Source: Candidatus Aminicenantota bacterium
Lineage (GTDB): Bacteria; Acidobacteriota; Aminicenantia; Aminicenantales; UBA4085
Length of the DNA: 34,087 nt
Reading direction: 5' to 3'
NCBI GenBank assembly: GCA_016867585.1
Contig: VGJF01000005.1
Span: forward strand, 1-34,087
Each line of letters opens with the position of its first letter. Positions within the stretch are counted from its first letter, which is position 1. The notes beneath the pieces were generated by a model. The model worked only from the letters and a program-made list of their open reading frames with translations, did no database searches and was not told the DNA's origin. Positions 24,553 to 33,173 of the stretch are shown one piece after another. The translations under genes and the position numbers were made by a program.

Positions 24553-25770
24553 GTGAAAACGCCATCGACTCTATGGTTCGTATCGGAAGTCTTCCATCCC
24601 GACGAAATTGGAACGGCTTTTTATATGACCGAACTGGCCGTCCATTTCGCCCGTTCCCGCCGCGTTGCCGTTCTCTGCGGGCTTCCGAAGTACAACGCCC
24701 GCGGCCGGGCCGTCCCTCGACTTGAGATCTGGAGAGGCGTCCGGGTTGAGCGCTGCCGGGATTCGACGCTCGACAAGAACCGCATGTCCCAGAGAATCCT
24801 GATGGTCTTCGTCTCGAGCATCTCGATTTTCGGCCGAGCCCTGCGCCGGTTTCGCCGGGGGGACAAAGTCCTCGTCGTCACCAGCCCGCCCCTCCTGCCG
24901 TTCCTCGTCCGCATCGCCTGCGCGGTCCGGGGAGCGCGCTGTCTTCTCCGCGTGGACGACGTCTACCCGGAGGTCTTTGTCGCCGCGGGAAACATGGCTC
25001 CCCGGAGCCTGGCGGTCAAGGTCCTCATCGGCCTCAATAAAGGGCTCTACCGGAGCATGGAGCGGATCGTCGTCCTGGGGCGGGACATGCAGGCCCTGGC
25101 CAGGGCGAAGGCCGGGCCCCGGTTTTCCAGGAAAATCATCGTCATCCCCAATTATGCCGACTTGGACCTCGTCCGCCCGGAGCCGAAAGCCTCGAATCCA
25201 CTTTTAAAGGCGCTCGGCCTCACCGGAAAGTTCGTCGTCCAGAACGCCGGCAACATGGGCCGGGCCCAGGCGATCGAAACGATGATCGGAGCCGCCGAGC
25301 GGCTCCGGGACCGCGCCGACATCCATTTCCTGTTCATCGGGGCCGGGGCGAAACGCCGCTGGATGGAGGACGAAGTCCGGGCGAAAGCCCTGACGAACGT
25401 CACCCTCCTCGGGGAGCGCCCCCGAACCGAGCAGAACGTTTTCCTCAACGCCTGCGACATCACGATAGTCTCCCTGCGGGCCGGGATGGCCGGGGCGGGG
25501 GTTCCCAGCCGGATGTACAATGTCATGGCCGCCGGCAAGCCGATCCTGGCCGTCGTCGAGGACCACTCCGAGCTCGCCCGGGTCGTCCGCGAAGAGGACA
25601 TCGGCTGGGTCGTACCGTCCGACGACCCGGGGCGGGCCGCCGAAGCCGTCGTCCGGGCGGCGCATGATCCTCAAACCGTCGCGGCCATGGGCTTCCGGGC
25701 GCGGAAGGCCGTCGAGGCTAAATACCATCCGGGCCGCTCCCTGGCCGAATACGAGCGCTTGTTCCGCTGA
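24553..25770 (+). CDS. glycosyltransferase family 4 (WbuB-like)
   Basis: LWFVSEVFHPDEIGTAFYMTELAVHFARS; FVVQNAGNMGRAQAIETMIGAAERL; GVPSRMYNVMAAGKPILAVVED; GTG start. Confidence 0.86.
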   Translation: MKTPSTLWFVSEVFHPDEIGTAFYMTELAVHFARSRRVAVLCGLPKYNARGRAVPRLEIWRGVRVERCRDSTLDKNRMSQRILMVFVSSISIFGRALRRFRRGDKVLVVTSPPLLPFLVRIACAVRGARCLLRVDDVYPEVFVAAGNMAPRSLAVKVLIGLNKGLYRSMERIVVLGRDMQALARAKAGPRFSRKIIVIPNYADLDLVRPEPKASNPLLKALGLTGKFVVQNAGNMGRAQAIETMIGAAERLRDRADIHFLFIGAGAKRRWMEDEVRAKALTNVTLLGERPRTEQNVFLNACDITIVSLRAGMAGAGVPSRMYNVMAAGKPILAVVEDHSELARVVREEDIGWVVPSDDPGRAAEAVVRAAHDPQTVAAMGFRARKAVEAKYHPGRSLAEYERLFR

Positions 25771-25863
25771 CGCCCGCGGTCACCCTGGCCTCCTTCCTCC
25801 GCAATGGCCGAGAAAATGCATTTTTGATAGAATGGGAGAGATTCAAGAAAGGCCGAGAGTTCC

Positions 25864-27771
25864 ATGCTCCAGTTCGCCGCGCTTTTCATCACCGCGCTGG
25901 CCATCTCCTTGCTGTCCACGCCGCTCGTCCGCAAGCTGGCCATACGGTGGGACGTCGTGGACCGCCCTTCCGACAGGAAAATCCACAAGACGCCCACTCC
26001 TCTCCTCGGCGGGATTCCCATCTTCCTGGGCTTCAACGTGGCCCTCGTTGCCGGCCTCATCCTCGACCCGACGGCCCTTCGCCAGGCGTATTCGGCCCAA
26101 TGGGCGATGTTTCTTCTCGCCCAGGTTCTCGTCCTGGGGATCGGAATCTACGACGACAAGCTCGGGGCCTCTCCCGGCGTGAAATTCCTCTTCCAGGTGG
26201 CGGCGGGGGCGAGCCTTCTTCTCGGCGGCTTCGGCATCCGGCTGTTCACTAATCCCTTCTCCGGAACGACGATTTCTCTCGGCGGCTGGTGGATTCCGGT
26301 CACTCTCCTTTGGTTCGTGGGCATCTCGAACGCCATCAACCTCATCGACGGCCTGGACGGCCTGGCGGCGGGAGTGGCGTTCCTGGCGAGCCTGACGATC
26401 TTCGCCATTTCCCTGTTCTACCAGAAAAGCGGCGTCTCGATCCTGGCCCTCATGCTCGTCGGGAGCGTCCTCGGCTTTCTCCGCTACAACTATCCTCCCG
26501 CCCGGATTTTCCTCGGGGACTCGGGGAGTCTCCTCCTCGGCCTTCTCCTGGCGGTCCTGTCCCTCGAGGGAACGCATAAAGGGGCGGTCGTGGTGACGGT
26601 CTTGGCGCCGATTCTCATCCTCGGGCTTCCGATCCTGGACACGGTCCTGGCGATGCTCCGGAGGCTGGCCAGGGCGTTCTCCCGCGCTCCCCGGACGGGC
26701 GGGAAGACGGCGCTCCGGGGGGCCGTCAGCCGCAGCTTTTCGATGTTTGAGGCCGACCGGGATCACATCCATCACCGCATCTTGAAGATCGGCTTCTCCC
26801 ACAAGCGGACGCTCTTCGTCCTCTACGGCGTTTGCGTCGCCTTGTGCATCCTCTCCTTCGTCGTCGTCTCGTGGAAAAACCTCAACATGGCCCTCTTCGT
26901 CGGGGCCGTCGTCGTGGCGATCTACATCGGGATCCGGAGGCTGCAGTACAAAGAGTTGAGATTCCTGCGGAACGGCATGTTCCTGAACATCCTCAACTTC
27001 CCGATTTTCAACAAGAAGATCTTCCAGGCCTTCGTCGACCTGATCTTCGTCGGGGGGGCCTTCTATCTGTCCAACCGGCTGACGTTCGGGCCGGCGGCCG
27101 CGGCCCCGGATTCGCTTTTTTTCCGGGCCTTCCCGGCCGTCCTCCTGATTAAAATCGTCGTCTTTTCCCTGGCCAAGCTCTACCGGGGGATGTGGAGGTA
27201 TTCCCGGGCTGAAGACCTGATCCGGATTGTCAAAGCCGTGTTCCTCTCCTCGGCGGCCTCCGTTCTTCTCCTCCGGTTCGTCTATCAAGCCGGCTTCGGC
27301 GACCATGTGATCCTCCACATCCTCGATTTCTATTTCGTCCTGACGCTCGTCAGCGGGGCGAGGGTTTCGTACAAGCTGTTTTTTCACTACTATCACCTCG
27401 AGGAATACAAAAAAAAGATCCTCATCTATGGAGCTGGGGCGAAGGGCGCCTCGCTGTTGGCTGAGACGGTTTCCCAGAACGGGGCCATGGGGCGGGTCCT
27501 TGGATTCCTGGACGACGACGCGAACAGGCACGGGACCGATCACATGGATCATCCGATTTTGGGCGGGCTGGACGGCCTGGAGAGCATCTTGGAGGCGACG
27601 CCGGTCGACGAGATCCAAATCGCGACGGGACCGCTCCCGGACGAAAAGCTCAAGCGCCTCAAGGCGATTTGCGCGGCGACCCGGACCGACCTGCGGGAGT
27701 TCGTTCCCCGTTCCCCGAGGCGAGGCGACCTGGCCGACGCCCCCTCCTCCAACCGGAGCGAATCCACGTAG
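25864..27771 (+). CDS. fusion: WecA/TagO-type polyprenyl-phosphate GlcNAc-1-P transferase + CapD/PglF-like N-terminal TM and nucleotide-binding region
   Basis: WecA motifs RKIHKTPTPLLGG, GIYDDKLGA, NAINLIDGLDGLAAG, RIFLGDSGSLLLG, DRDHIHHRIL; then LYRGMWRYSRAEDLIRIVKA and ILIYGAGAKGASLLAETV...VLGFLDDDANRHG. Confidence 0.88.
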   Translation: MLQFAALFITALAISLLSTPLVRKLAIRWDVVDRPSDRKIHKTPTPLLGGIPIFLGFNVALVAGLILDPTALRQAYSAQWAMFLLAQVLVLGIGIYDDKLGASPGVKFLFQVAAGASLLLGGFGIRLFTNPFSGTTISLGGWWIPVTLLWFVGISNAINLIDGLDGLAAGVAFLASLTIFAISLFYQKSGVSILALMLVGSVLGFLRYNYPPARIFLGDSGSLLLGLLLAVLSLEGTHKGAVVVTVLAPILILGLPILDTVLAMLRRLARAFSRAPRTGGKTALRGAVSRSFSMFEADRDHIHHRILKIGFSHKRTLFVLYGVCVALCILSFVVVSWKNLNMALFVGAVVVAIYIGIRRLQYKELRFLRNGMFLNILNFPIFNKKIFQAFVDLIFVGGAFYLSNRLTFGPAAAAPDSLFFRAFPAVLLIKIVVFSLAKLYRGMWRYSRAEDLIRIVKAVFLSSAASVLLLRFVYQAGFGDHVILHILDFYFVLTLVSGARVSYKLFFHYYHLEEYKKKILIYGAGAKGASLLAETVSQNGAMGRVLGFLDDDANRHGTDHMDHPILGGLDGLESILEATPVDEIQIATGPLPDEKLKRLKAICAATRTDLREFVPRSPRRGDLADAPSSNRSEST

Positions 27772-27777
27772 GCTGAG

Positions 27778-29826
27778 ATGGGCTGGGGGAAAAAGGCCCG
27801 CGGCGCGCTGCTCGGGGCGGCTTATCTCGCCGCCCTGGCTTTCTTCTATGTCAAGTACGTCCCCCTCATCCCGGCGTTTCAAGCTTGTCTCGTTCCGGCC
27901 CTGGCGGCGGTCTTCTTTTTGACTCTCCTCCGGCCGCCTTGGGGACTGGCGTTGTTCGTCGGGATCGTCCCCCTGATCAACAACCTGCCCTACTTCTTCG
28001 GGATCACCGAGGACGTGCCCCACGCGCCGACGGCCCTTGTCCTTTTCCTCTTCTTTTTCGGCGGCTGGCTCATCCGGGACCGCCTGATCGCTCCGGTGCC
28101 GCGCGCCCGGGCGGCGATCCTCCGGCCGCTGGCCGGCTTCGCCCTGATCGTCGCCCTCTCGGCGGTCATCACCGCCCTCCGCTATCTCCATTTCCCCCCC
28201 TTGGGAAGCGATGGCGTTTATGAGCTGGTGACCAACGTCAACGGGGTGACGTCGGGGGGGGCGGTCATGAGCGTCCTCTTCCACGCTCTCAATTATCTCA
28301 GCGGGATCGCGTTTTTTTGGATCTGGCTTCGGACCGTACGAGATTTTTCCGGGGCGGTGCGGATCCTCAATGTCTTCCTCTTGTCGACGCTCGTCTCCAT
28401 CGGATTCGGCCTTTTTCAAGTCATGTCCGACCGCACGCTGGGGAACAATCCCTACAGCATCCAGCAGTCGCTGGTCAACGCGACCCTCAAGGACGCCATG
28501 TCCTTGGCGGCGTTCCTGGCGATGGCGGCCCCGCTGTTTTTATGCTATGCCCTTGCCGCCCGAAAGGCCGTCCCGGCCGCGGGCGCGGCCTTGGCCGTCC
28601 TGGGGTGCGGATTGATCGTTGAAACCGGCTCGAGAAGCGGCCTGCTGGCGATCGCCGCGGCCATGCTGTTCGCCGCGGCCGGAGGCGCCGGGCTCTTCTG
28701 GAAACGGGCGCGGTCTTGGCCCCCCGGAAAAAGGCGGACGGTCTTCTCCGCCGCCGGGCTAGGTCTGGCCGTCTTTCTGGCCGCCGGGATTCTGGGGAAG
28801 GGCCGGCTCGTCCGTTGGGCGGGACGGTCGCCGACGGCCGTCCGCTTCGGCCAGATCGAAACGAACATCGTCCAATTTCGCCTGTCTTCGCTGTGGAAAA
28901 TGGCGGTGGAAATGGCCCGAGACTTTCCGGTCACGGGGGTCGGGGTGGGCAGCTTCATCATCGAAGTCCCCAACTACTACCAAGCCCACAAGATGGTCTT
29001 TCCGACCGACACCGCCGAAAACATCGTCCTCCAGGTCGGTTCGGAGATGGGCGTCATCGGCCTGGGTTTTCTCCTTTGGATCGCGGCCTCGATCGTCCTC
29101 GAGATGGGTCGCGGGTGGAAAAGGACTCGAGGCGATCCGCCGAGGAGGTTCATTTATCTGGGATGCCTTTCGGCCCTCCTGGCCTACGGCATCATCGCCC
29201 AATCCCATACGTATATGGGGAGCTTCGAGGTCAAATACGTGGCCTGGCTGATGGTCGGCCTGATCTTCACTCTCGGGGGCCCGTCCCGGGAGCCGTCCGC
29301 GGAAACCGTCATATCCATCTTGCGGCCCTCAATCCTGATCGTCGCCGCGGCGGCCGTTTTCGCGGTCGTCCATCTGTGGAATTCCACCCACGGGCTTTCG
29401 TTGAGCCGCCTGAGCGGCGAATTCGGCGTCAAGCCGGATTTCGGATTCTTTCAGGCCGAAAAGACGGCGGACGGGCGGGATTTCCGCTGGGCGCGCGAGA
29501 CGGCGGGTCTCGAATTGACGGAAACGAAGGGCGTCGTCCGAATTCCCGTCCACGCCTCCCATCCCGATATCCAGGAAAATCCGGTCCGGCTGCGCATTTA
29601 CCTTTTCCAGGGATACTTCAAGAAGACATTTCTCCTGGGAGACGTTCTCCTCGACGACCGAGGCTGGAAAACATTGGAATACGCCCTGCCGCCGTCCGTG
29701 GCCGGGGACGGCCGGGCTTTACTCGTTTTCAAGGTTTCCCGGACGTGGGTCCCATTGAAAGCCTCGGCGACCCCCGACCCGCGCCGTCTCGGCGTCGCCG
29801 TCGGGACGATTGGATTTAGCCGCTGA
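27778..29826 (+). CDS. O-antigen ligase/polymerase (Wzy-like) protein with ~145-aa C-terminal non-TM domain
   Basis: Multi-TM; PVTGVGVGSFIIEVPNYYQAHKMVFPTDTAENIVLQVGSEMGVIGLGFLLW; long soluble C-terminus after the last TM. Confidence 0.82.
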   Translation: MGWGKKARGALLGAAYLAALAFFYVKYVPLIPAFQACLVPALAAVFFLTLLRPPWGLALFVGIVPLINNLPYFFGITEDVPHAPTALVLFLFFFGGWLIRDRLIAPVPRARAAILRPLAGFALIVALSAVITALRYLHFPPLGSDGVYELVTNVNGVTSGGAVMSVLFHALNYLSGIAFFWIWLRTVRDFSGAVRILNVFLLSTLVSIGFGLFQVMSDRTLGNNPYSIQQSLVNATLKDAMSLAAFLAMAAPLFLCYALAARKAVPAAGAALAVLGCGLIVETGSRSGLLAIAAAMLFAAAGGAGLFWKRARSWPPGKRRTVFSAAGLGLAVFLAAGILGKGRLVRWAGRSPTAVRFGQIETNIVQFRLSSLWKMAVEMARDFPVTGVGVGSFIIEVPNYYQAHKMVFPTDTAENIVLQVGSEMGVIGLGFLLWIAASIVLEMGRGWKRTRGDPPRRFIYLGCLSALLAYGIIAQSHTYMGSFEVKYVAWLMVGLIFTLGGPSREPSAETVISILRPSILIVAAAAVFAVVHLWNSTHGLSLSRLSGEFGVKPDFGFFQAEKTADGRDFRWARETAGLELTETKGVVRIPVHASHPDIQENPVRLRIYLFQGYFKKTFLLGDVLLDDRGWKTLEYALPPSVAGDGRALLVFKVSRTWVPLKASATPDPRRLGVAVGTIGFSR

Positions 29827-29838
29827 TTCGGCTAAAAT
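29815..29838 (+). promoter_or_regulatory. hairpin TTTAGCCG-CTGATT-CGGCTAAA overlapping possible -10 TAAAAT
   Basis: 8-bp perfect inverted repeat; TTGGAT-N17-TAAAAT. Confidence 0.4.
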
Positions 29839-29873
29839 AGCGTCTTCTCATCCCGAAAACGGACAAATCCGAG

Positions 29874-30725
29874 ATGCCTCCGGGAACCTCGATGCCGCGG
29901 CTTGGCGGGCTTGTCGACGCCATCCTCCGCCGGATTCTGAATCTTTTGAGGGCCCGGTTCTATACTTGGCGGGGGCCCGCCTACGGTCTCCGCGAGGCCG
30001 TCTTTTGGCCGAAATTGATCGATTACTGGATCCGGAACGCCGAAGCCTTGGCTTTCATCCTCCGGGAAGCGCCGGAGGGAGAGGTCGTCATCCTGGACAT
30101 CGGCTCCGGAGGGGGAGGACTCGGGGAGCTCGTCGGGCGGGCCGAGGACAGGCACCGGCTCCGGCTCATCGTCGCCGACTACGACAAGGCGAAGGTCGCC
30201 GCGGTAGCCCCGAGGCCTTTCATCGCCGGAAGGTTCGTCGCGGACGCGGCGCATCTGCCCCTCCGGACCGGGGCGGTCGATTTTGTCTCGTCGATCGACC
30301 TTCTCGAGCATCTCTCCCCCGACCGCCGAAGCGAGTTTCTTCGAGAGGCCCGGCGCGTCGCCCGGAGAGCCTCCATCCATCATTGCCCGATGGAAGGCGG
30401 GGAGGGGATGTTCCGGGCGGAAGAAGGAGACAAGCGGTTCCAGGACGCCCACCTCCGCCGGTTCAAGAGGCGGGAGGCGTTCACGGACGAGCATCTGGGC
30501 TGCCTGTATCCCGCTCCCGAGGAAGTCCGGAAAACATTGCCGGAGGCGACGATCCGCGGCGACCAGAATGCGGGAGTTTGGCTGAAATACATGATGTTCT
30601 ATCGTCGGCCCGTGGCGGGATATCTCGCCGGATTCGCCTACCTCATGCGCTGGAGGCGCAGGAACGGGAGGCCGCCGTTCTACAGCGCCTTCATCACCGC
30701 AGCCGGAGAGGGGAAGCCGCGGTGA
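29874..30725 (+). CDS. class I SAM-dependent methyltransferase
   Basis: VVILDIGSGGGGLGELVGRA, LRLIVADYDKAKV, VADAAHLPLRTGAVDFVSSIDLLEHLSPDRRSEFLREARRV. Confidence 0.85.
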   Translation: MPPGTSMPRLGGLVDAILRRILNLLRARFYTWRGPAYGLREAVFWPKLIDYWIRNAEALAFILREAPEGEVVILDIGSGGGGLGELVGRAEDRHRLRLIVADYDKAKVAAVAPRPFIAGRFVADAAHLPLRTGAVDFVSSIDLLEHLSPDRRSEFLREARRVARRASIHHCPMEGGEGMFRAEEGDKRFQDAHLRRFKRREAFTDEHLGCLYPAPEEVRKTLPEATIRGDQNAGVWLKYMMFYRRPVAGYLAGFAYLMRWRRRNGRPPFYSAFITAAGEGKPR

Positions 30726-32260
30726 CTTCCCTCCCTGCATCCGAACCCGAAGGCGACGAGGGCCTCCTCCTTAAGCATTTTTCCAAGAGGCTTGGCAAGG
30801 ACATGCTCCATTATGCCCCGGCCCTCTTCATCCCCGCCTTTCTCAATTTGGTCGGGATCTTTATCTTCACCCGGGTGTTCTCGACCGCCGCCTACGGCCG
30901 CTACGTCCTCGTTTTCGCCACGGCCACGGTCCTGAGCATCCTCCTCGCCGAATGGCTTGTTCATTCCGGCCTCCGTTTCATCCCCAAGTTCGAGTCGTCG
31001 GAAGACCGGGGGCGGATCTTCAAGAATCTCGTCAGCCTCCTGGCGGTCGAGATCGGCGTCCTGGCGGCCTTATCCGTCCTGGCCTTTGCCTTCGGACGCC
31101 GGCTTCTCGGTTCGGCCCGGGGCCTTGTCCTCCTCGGGGCGTGGATCCTGGCCGCCATGATGGCCTTCAAGCTGGGAGTTTCGATGTTCCAGGCCCGGCT
31201 CCAGGCCGCTCCCTACGCCCGATACCAGATCCTGTTCGGCGTCGGACGGCTGGGTTTGTCCCTGGTCTTGATCATCCTCGTCTCCCGCCGCATCGAGTGG
31301 CTTCTCGTGGGGATCGCGGCGAGTTACACTCTCCTCCTAGCCCCGATGGCCGCAGAGTTGAGGCTCGGGCGGTTCTGGCGGGATTCGTCCCTCGCGGATT
31401 TCTCGATGACGAAGCGCCTGACGGCCTACGGCCTCCCGGTCGTCGCTTGGGCCTTGGGGACGGAAATCCTGATGGTCATGGACAAGTACCTCATCGCCCT
31501 CATCCGGGACGCCGATGAAGTCGGAATCTATGGGGCCAATTATGGCCTGGCCTTCTCCGGCATCGGAATGATCGCCATCCCGGTCATCATGGCCGCCCAT
31601 CCGCTTCTGATCACGGCCTGGGAGCGGCACGACAACGTTCGGATCCGGGAGCTCATCTCGGACTTCTCGCGCTACTATCTCGCCCTCGTCCTGCCGCTCT
31701 TCGCCTTCGTCGTCCTGTTCCGGCGGGAGGTCGCGGCCATCATGCTCGGGCCCTCGTTTAGGGAAGGCAGCGTGGTCATCCCGGTCGTTTTCGCCGGCTA
31801 TCTCGCCTGGAATTTCGGGATGTACGGCCACAAGGGCCTCGAGCTCCTGGAACGGACGGGGCTGATGTTCGCCCTTGTCGCGGCCTGCGCCGGACTTAAC
31901 GTCGTCTTGAACCTCGTTCTCGTGCCGGTGTACGGGTACAAGGGATCGGCGGTAGCCTCATCGGTCAGCCTTTCATTCTACCCCCTCCTCGTCTTCCTTG
32001 TTTCGAAGCGCCGCCTGAATTTCCCCTGGCAGATCCCCTGGCGGTCCCTTTTCCGGCTCGCGGGAAGCGCGGGGCTGATGTTCCTTGGCATGAGCGGCCT
32101 CAAGAGAAGGCTCGGGGAAATGAACGTTTTTTTCCAGATGGCTGTCGTGGGCGCGGCGGGGCTCCTCCTCTATGGCCTGCTGGCCCTGGCGAGCCGGGAA
32201 ATCCGGGAGGAGGAGAAGCAACTCGTCCGGCGTCTCCTCCGAAAGCGGCGGGTCCCATGA
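30722..32260 (+). CDS. polysaccharide flippase (Wzx/MATE-like)
   Basis: Multi-TM; FSKRLGKDMLHYAPALFIPAFLNLVGIFIFTRVFSTAAYGRYVLVFA; GTG at 30722 overlaps methyltransferase stop; VYGYKGSAVASSVSLSFYPLLVFLVSKR. Confidence 0.87.
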   Translation: MTSLPASEPEGDEGLLLKHFSKRLGKDMLHYAPALFIPAFLNLVGIFIFTRVFSTAAYGRYVLVFATATVLSILLAEWLVHSGLRFIPKFESSEDRGRIFKNLVSLLAVEIGVLAALSVLAFAFGRRLLGSARGLVLLGAWILAAMMAFKLGVSMFQARLQAAPYARYQILFGVGRLGLSLVLIILVSRRIEWLLVGIAASYTLLLAPMAAELRLGRFWRDSSLADFSMTKRLTAYGLPVVAWALGTEILMVMDKYLIALIRDADEVGIYGANYGLAFSGIGMIAIPVIMAAHPLLITAWERHDNVRIRELISDFSRYYLALVLPLFAFVVLFRREVAAIMLGPSFREGSVVIPVVFAGYLAWNFGMYGHKGLELLERTGLMFALVAACAGLNVVLNLVLVPVYGYKGSAVASSVSLSFYPLLVFLVSKRRLNFPWQIPWRSLFRLAGSAGLMFLGMSGLKRRLGEMNVFFQMAVVGAAGLLLYGLLALASREIREEEKQLVRRLLRKRRVP

Positions 32261-33123
32261 CGGCCCGCGTCGCGATCGTCATCCTGCATTGGAACAACTA
32301 TCCCGATACGGCCGCGTGCCTTGGGTCGCTGGCCGCCGTCGCCGCCCCGCCTTTCGCCATGATCGTCGTGGACAACGGATCGGAGGCCGCAATCGTCCGG
32401 CGCCTCCGGGATGATTACCCGGGCAACGAATTCTTGTTGATGCCGAGAAACGAGGGCTTCGCCCGGGCGATGAACGCCGGATTCCGTCGGGCCATTGAGC
32501 TAGGTTTTCCCTTGATCCTGTCCTTAAACAACGATACCGTGGTCACGCCTGGTTTTCTGGCCGAGCTCGTCAAAACGGCCGACGAGCATCCCGAGGCGGG
32601 GATTTTCGCCCCGAAACTCCTGAACTTTCGCGACCGGTCCCGTATCGATTCCGCCGGCCACGTGTTCCGCTGGGGGACCATCATCGACCGGGGTCATGGC
32701 CGAGTCGACCGCGGCCAGTTCGACCGCAAGACCGATGTCGTCGGCGGGTGCGCGGCGGGAGTCCTTTACCGGAGCGAGATGCTCCGCCAGGTCGGCCTGT
32801 TTGAAGAGAGCCTCGGGACTCAGTACGAGGACGCGGAGCTTTCCTGGCGGGCGATGAAGGCGGGTTGGAAGGCCGTTTTCGTCCCGGACTCGGTCGTCTA
32901 TCACAAGCGGGGAGGGACGAAGAACAGGGATCAGGGCCTTCGATTCGAGCTCGAGGTCCTGGCCAACGTGCGCAATGTCGCCCGGACGGTCCGTCGGTAC
33001 GGCCGGCCCGTAGATAAGGTCCTGTACAAGGCCGGCTTAGCCAAACAATCCTTGGCCTATTTCTTGAAGGGACAGCCGCGCGTCGCCGGGGCATATTTCC
33101 GCGCCCTTGCGGGACGCGATTGA
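32257..33123 (+). CDS. glycosyltransferase family 2
   Basis: VAIVILHWNNYPDTAACLGSL, MIVVDNGSE, NEGFARAMNAGF, LSLNNDTVV, GGCAAGVLYRSEMLRQVGLFEE; ATGA overlap. Confidence 0.9.
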   Translation: MTARVAIVILHWNNYPDTAACLGSLAAVAAPPFAMIVVDNGSEAAIVRRLRDDYPGNEFLLMPRNEGFARAMNAGFRRAIELGFPLILSLNNDTVVTPGFLAELVKTADEHPEAGIFAPKLLNFRDRSRIDSAGHVFRWGTIIDRGHGRVDRGQFDRKTDVVGGCAAGVLYRSEMLRQVGLFEESLGTQYEDAELSWRAMKAGWKAVFVPDSVVYHKRGGTKNRDQGLRFELEVLANVRNVARTVRRYGRPVDKVLYKAGLAKQSLAYFLKGQPRVAGAYFRALAGRD

Positions 33124-33134
33124 TTTCTGGGTTC

Positions 33135-33164
33135 TTGACATCGGTCCGCGGGCGAGGCTAGACT
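33135..33164 (+). promoter_or_regulatory. promoter TTGACA-N18-TAGACT
   Basis: Hexamers at 33135-33140 and 33159-33164; ATG at 33174. Confidence 0.6.
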
Positions 33165-33173
33165 CGCCTCGTC

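Noticed and set aside
28253-28260. Other G tracts (e.g. 8 G at 28253, 7-8 G near 2339 and 13217) as phase-variation sites
   Set aside because: The frames across them are intact and they are shorter; G runs are expected in this GC-rich sequence.
25843-28419. 858-aa minus-strand ORF
   Set aside because: Antisense to the WecA fusion and Wzy-like genes, which have clear motifs. Low-complexity D/E/R/P/G composition is typical of shadow ORFs in GC-rich DNA.
29810-30721. N-terminal extension of the 816-aa ORF ending at 32260
   Set aside because: The extension overlaps the methyltransferase in another frame and is R/G/P-rich; GTG 30722 gives a normal flippase start.
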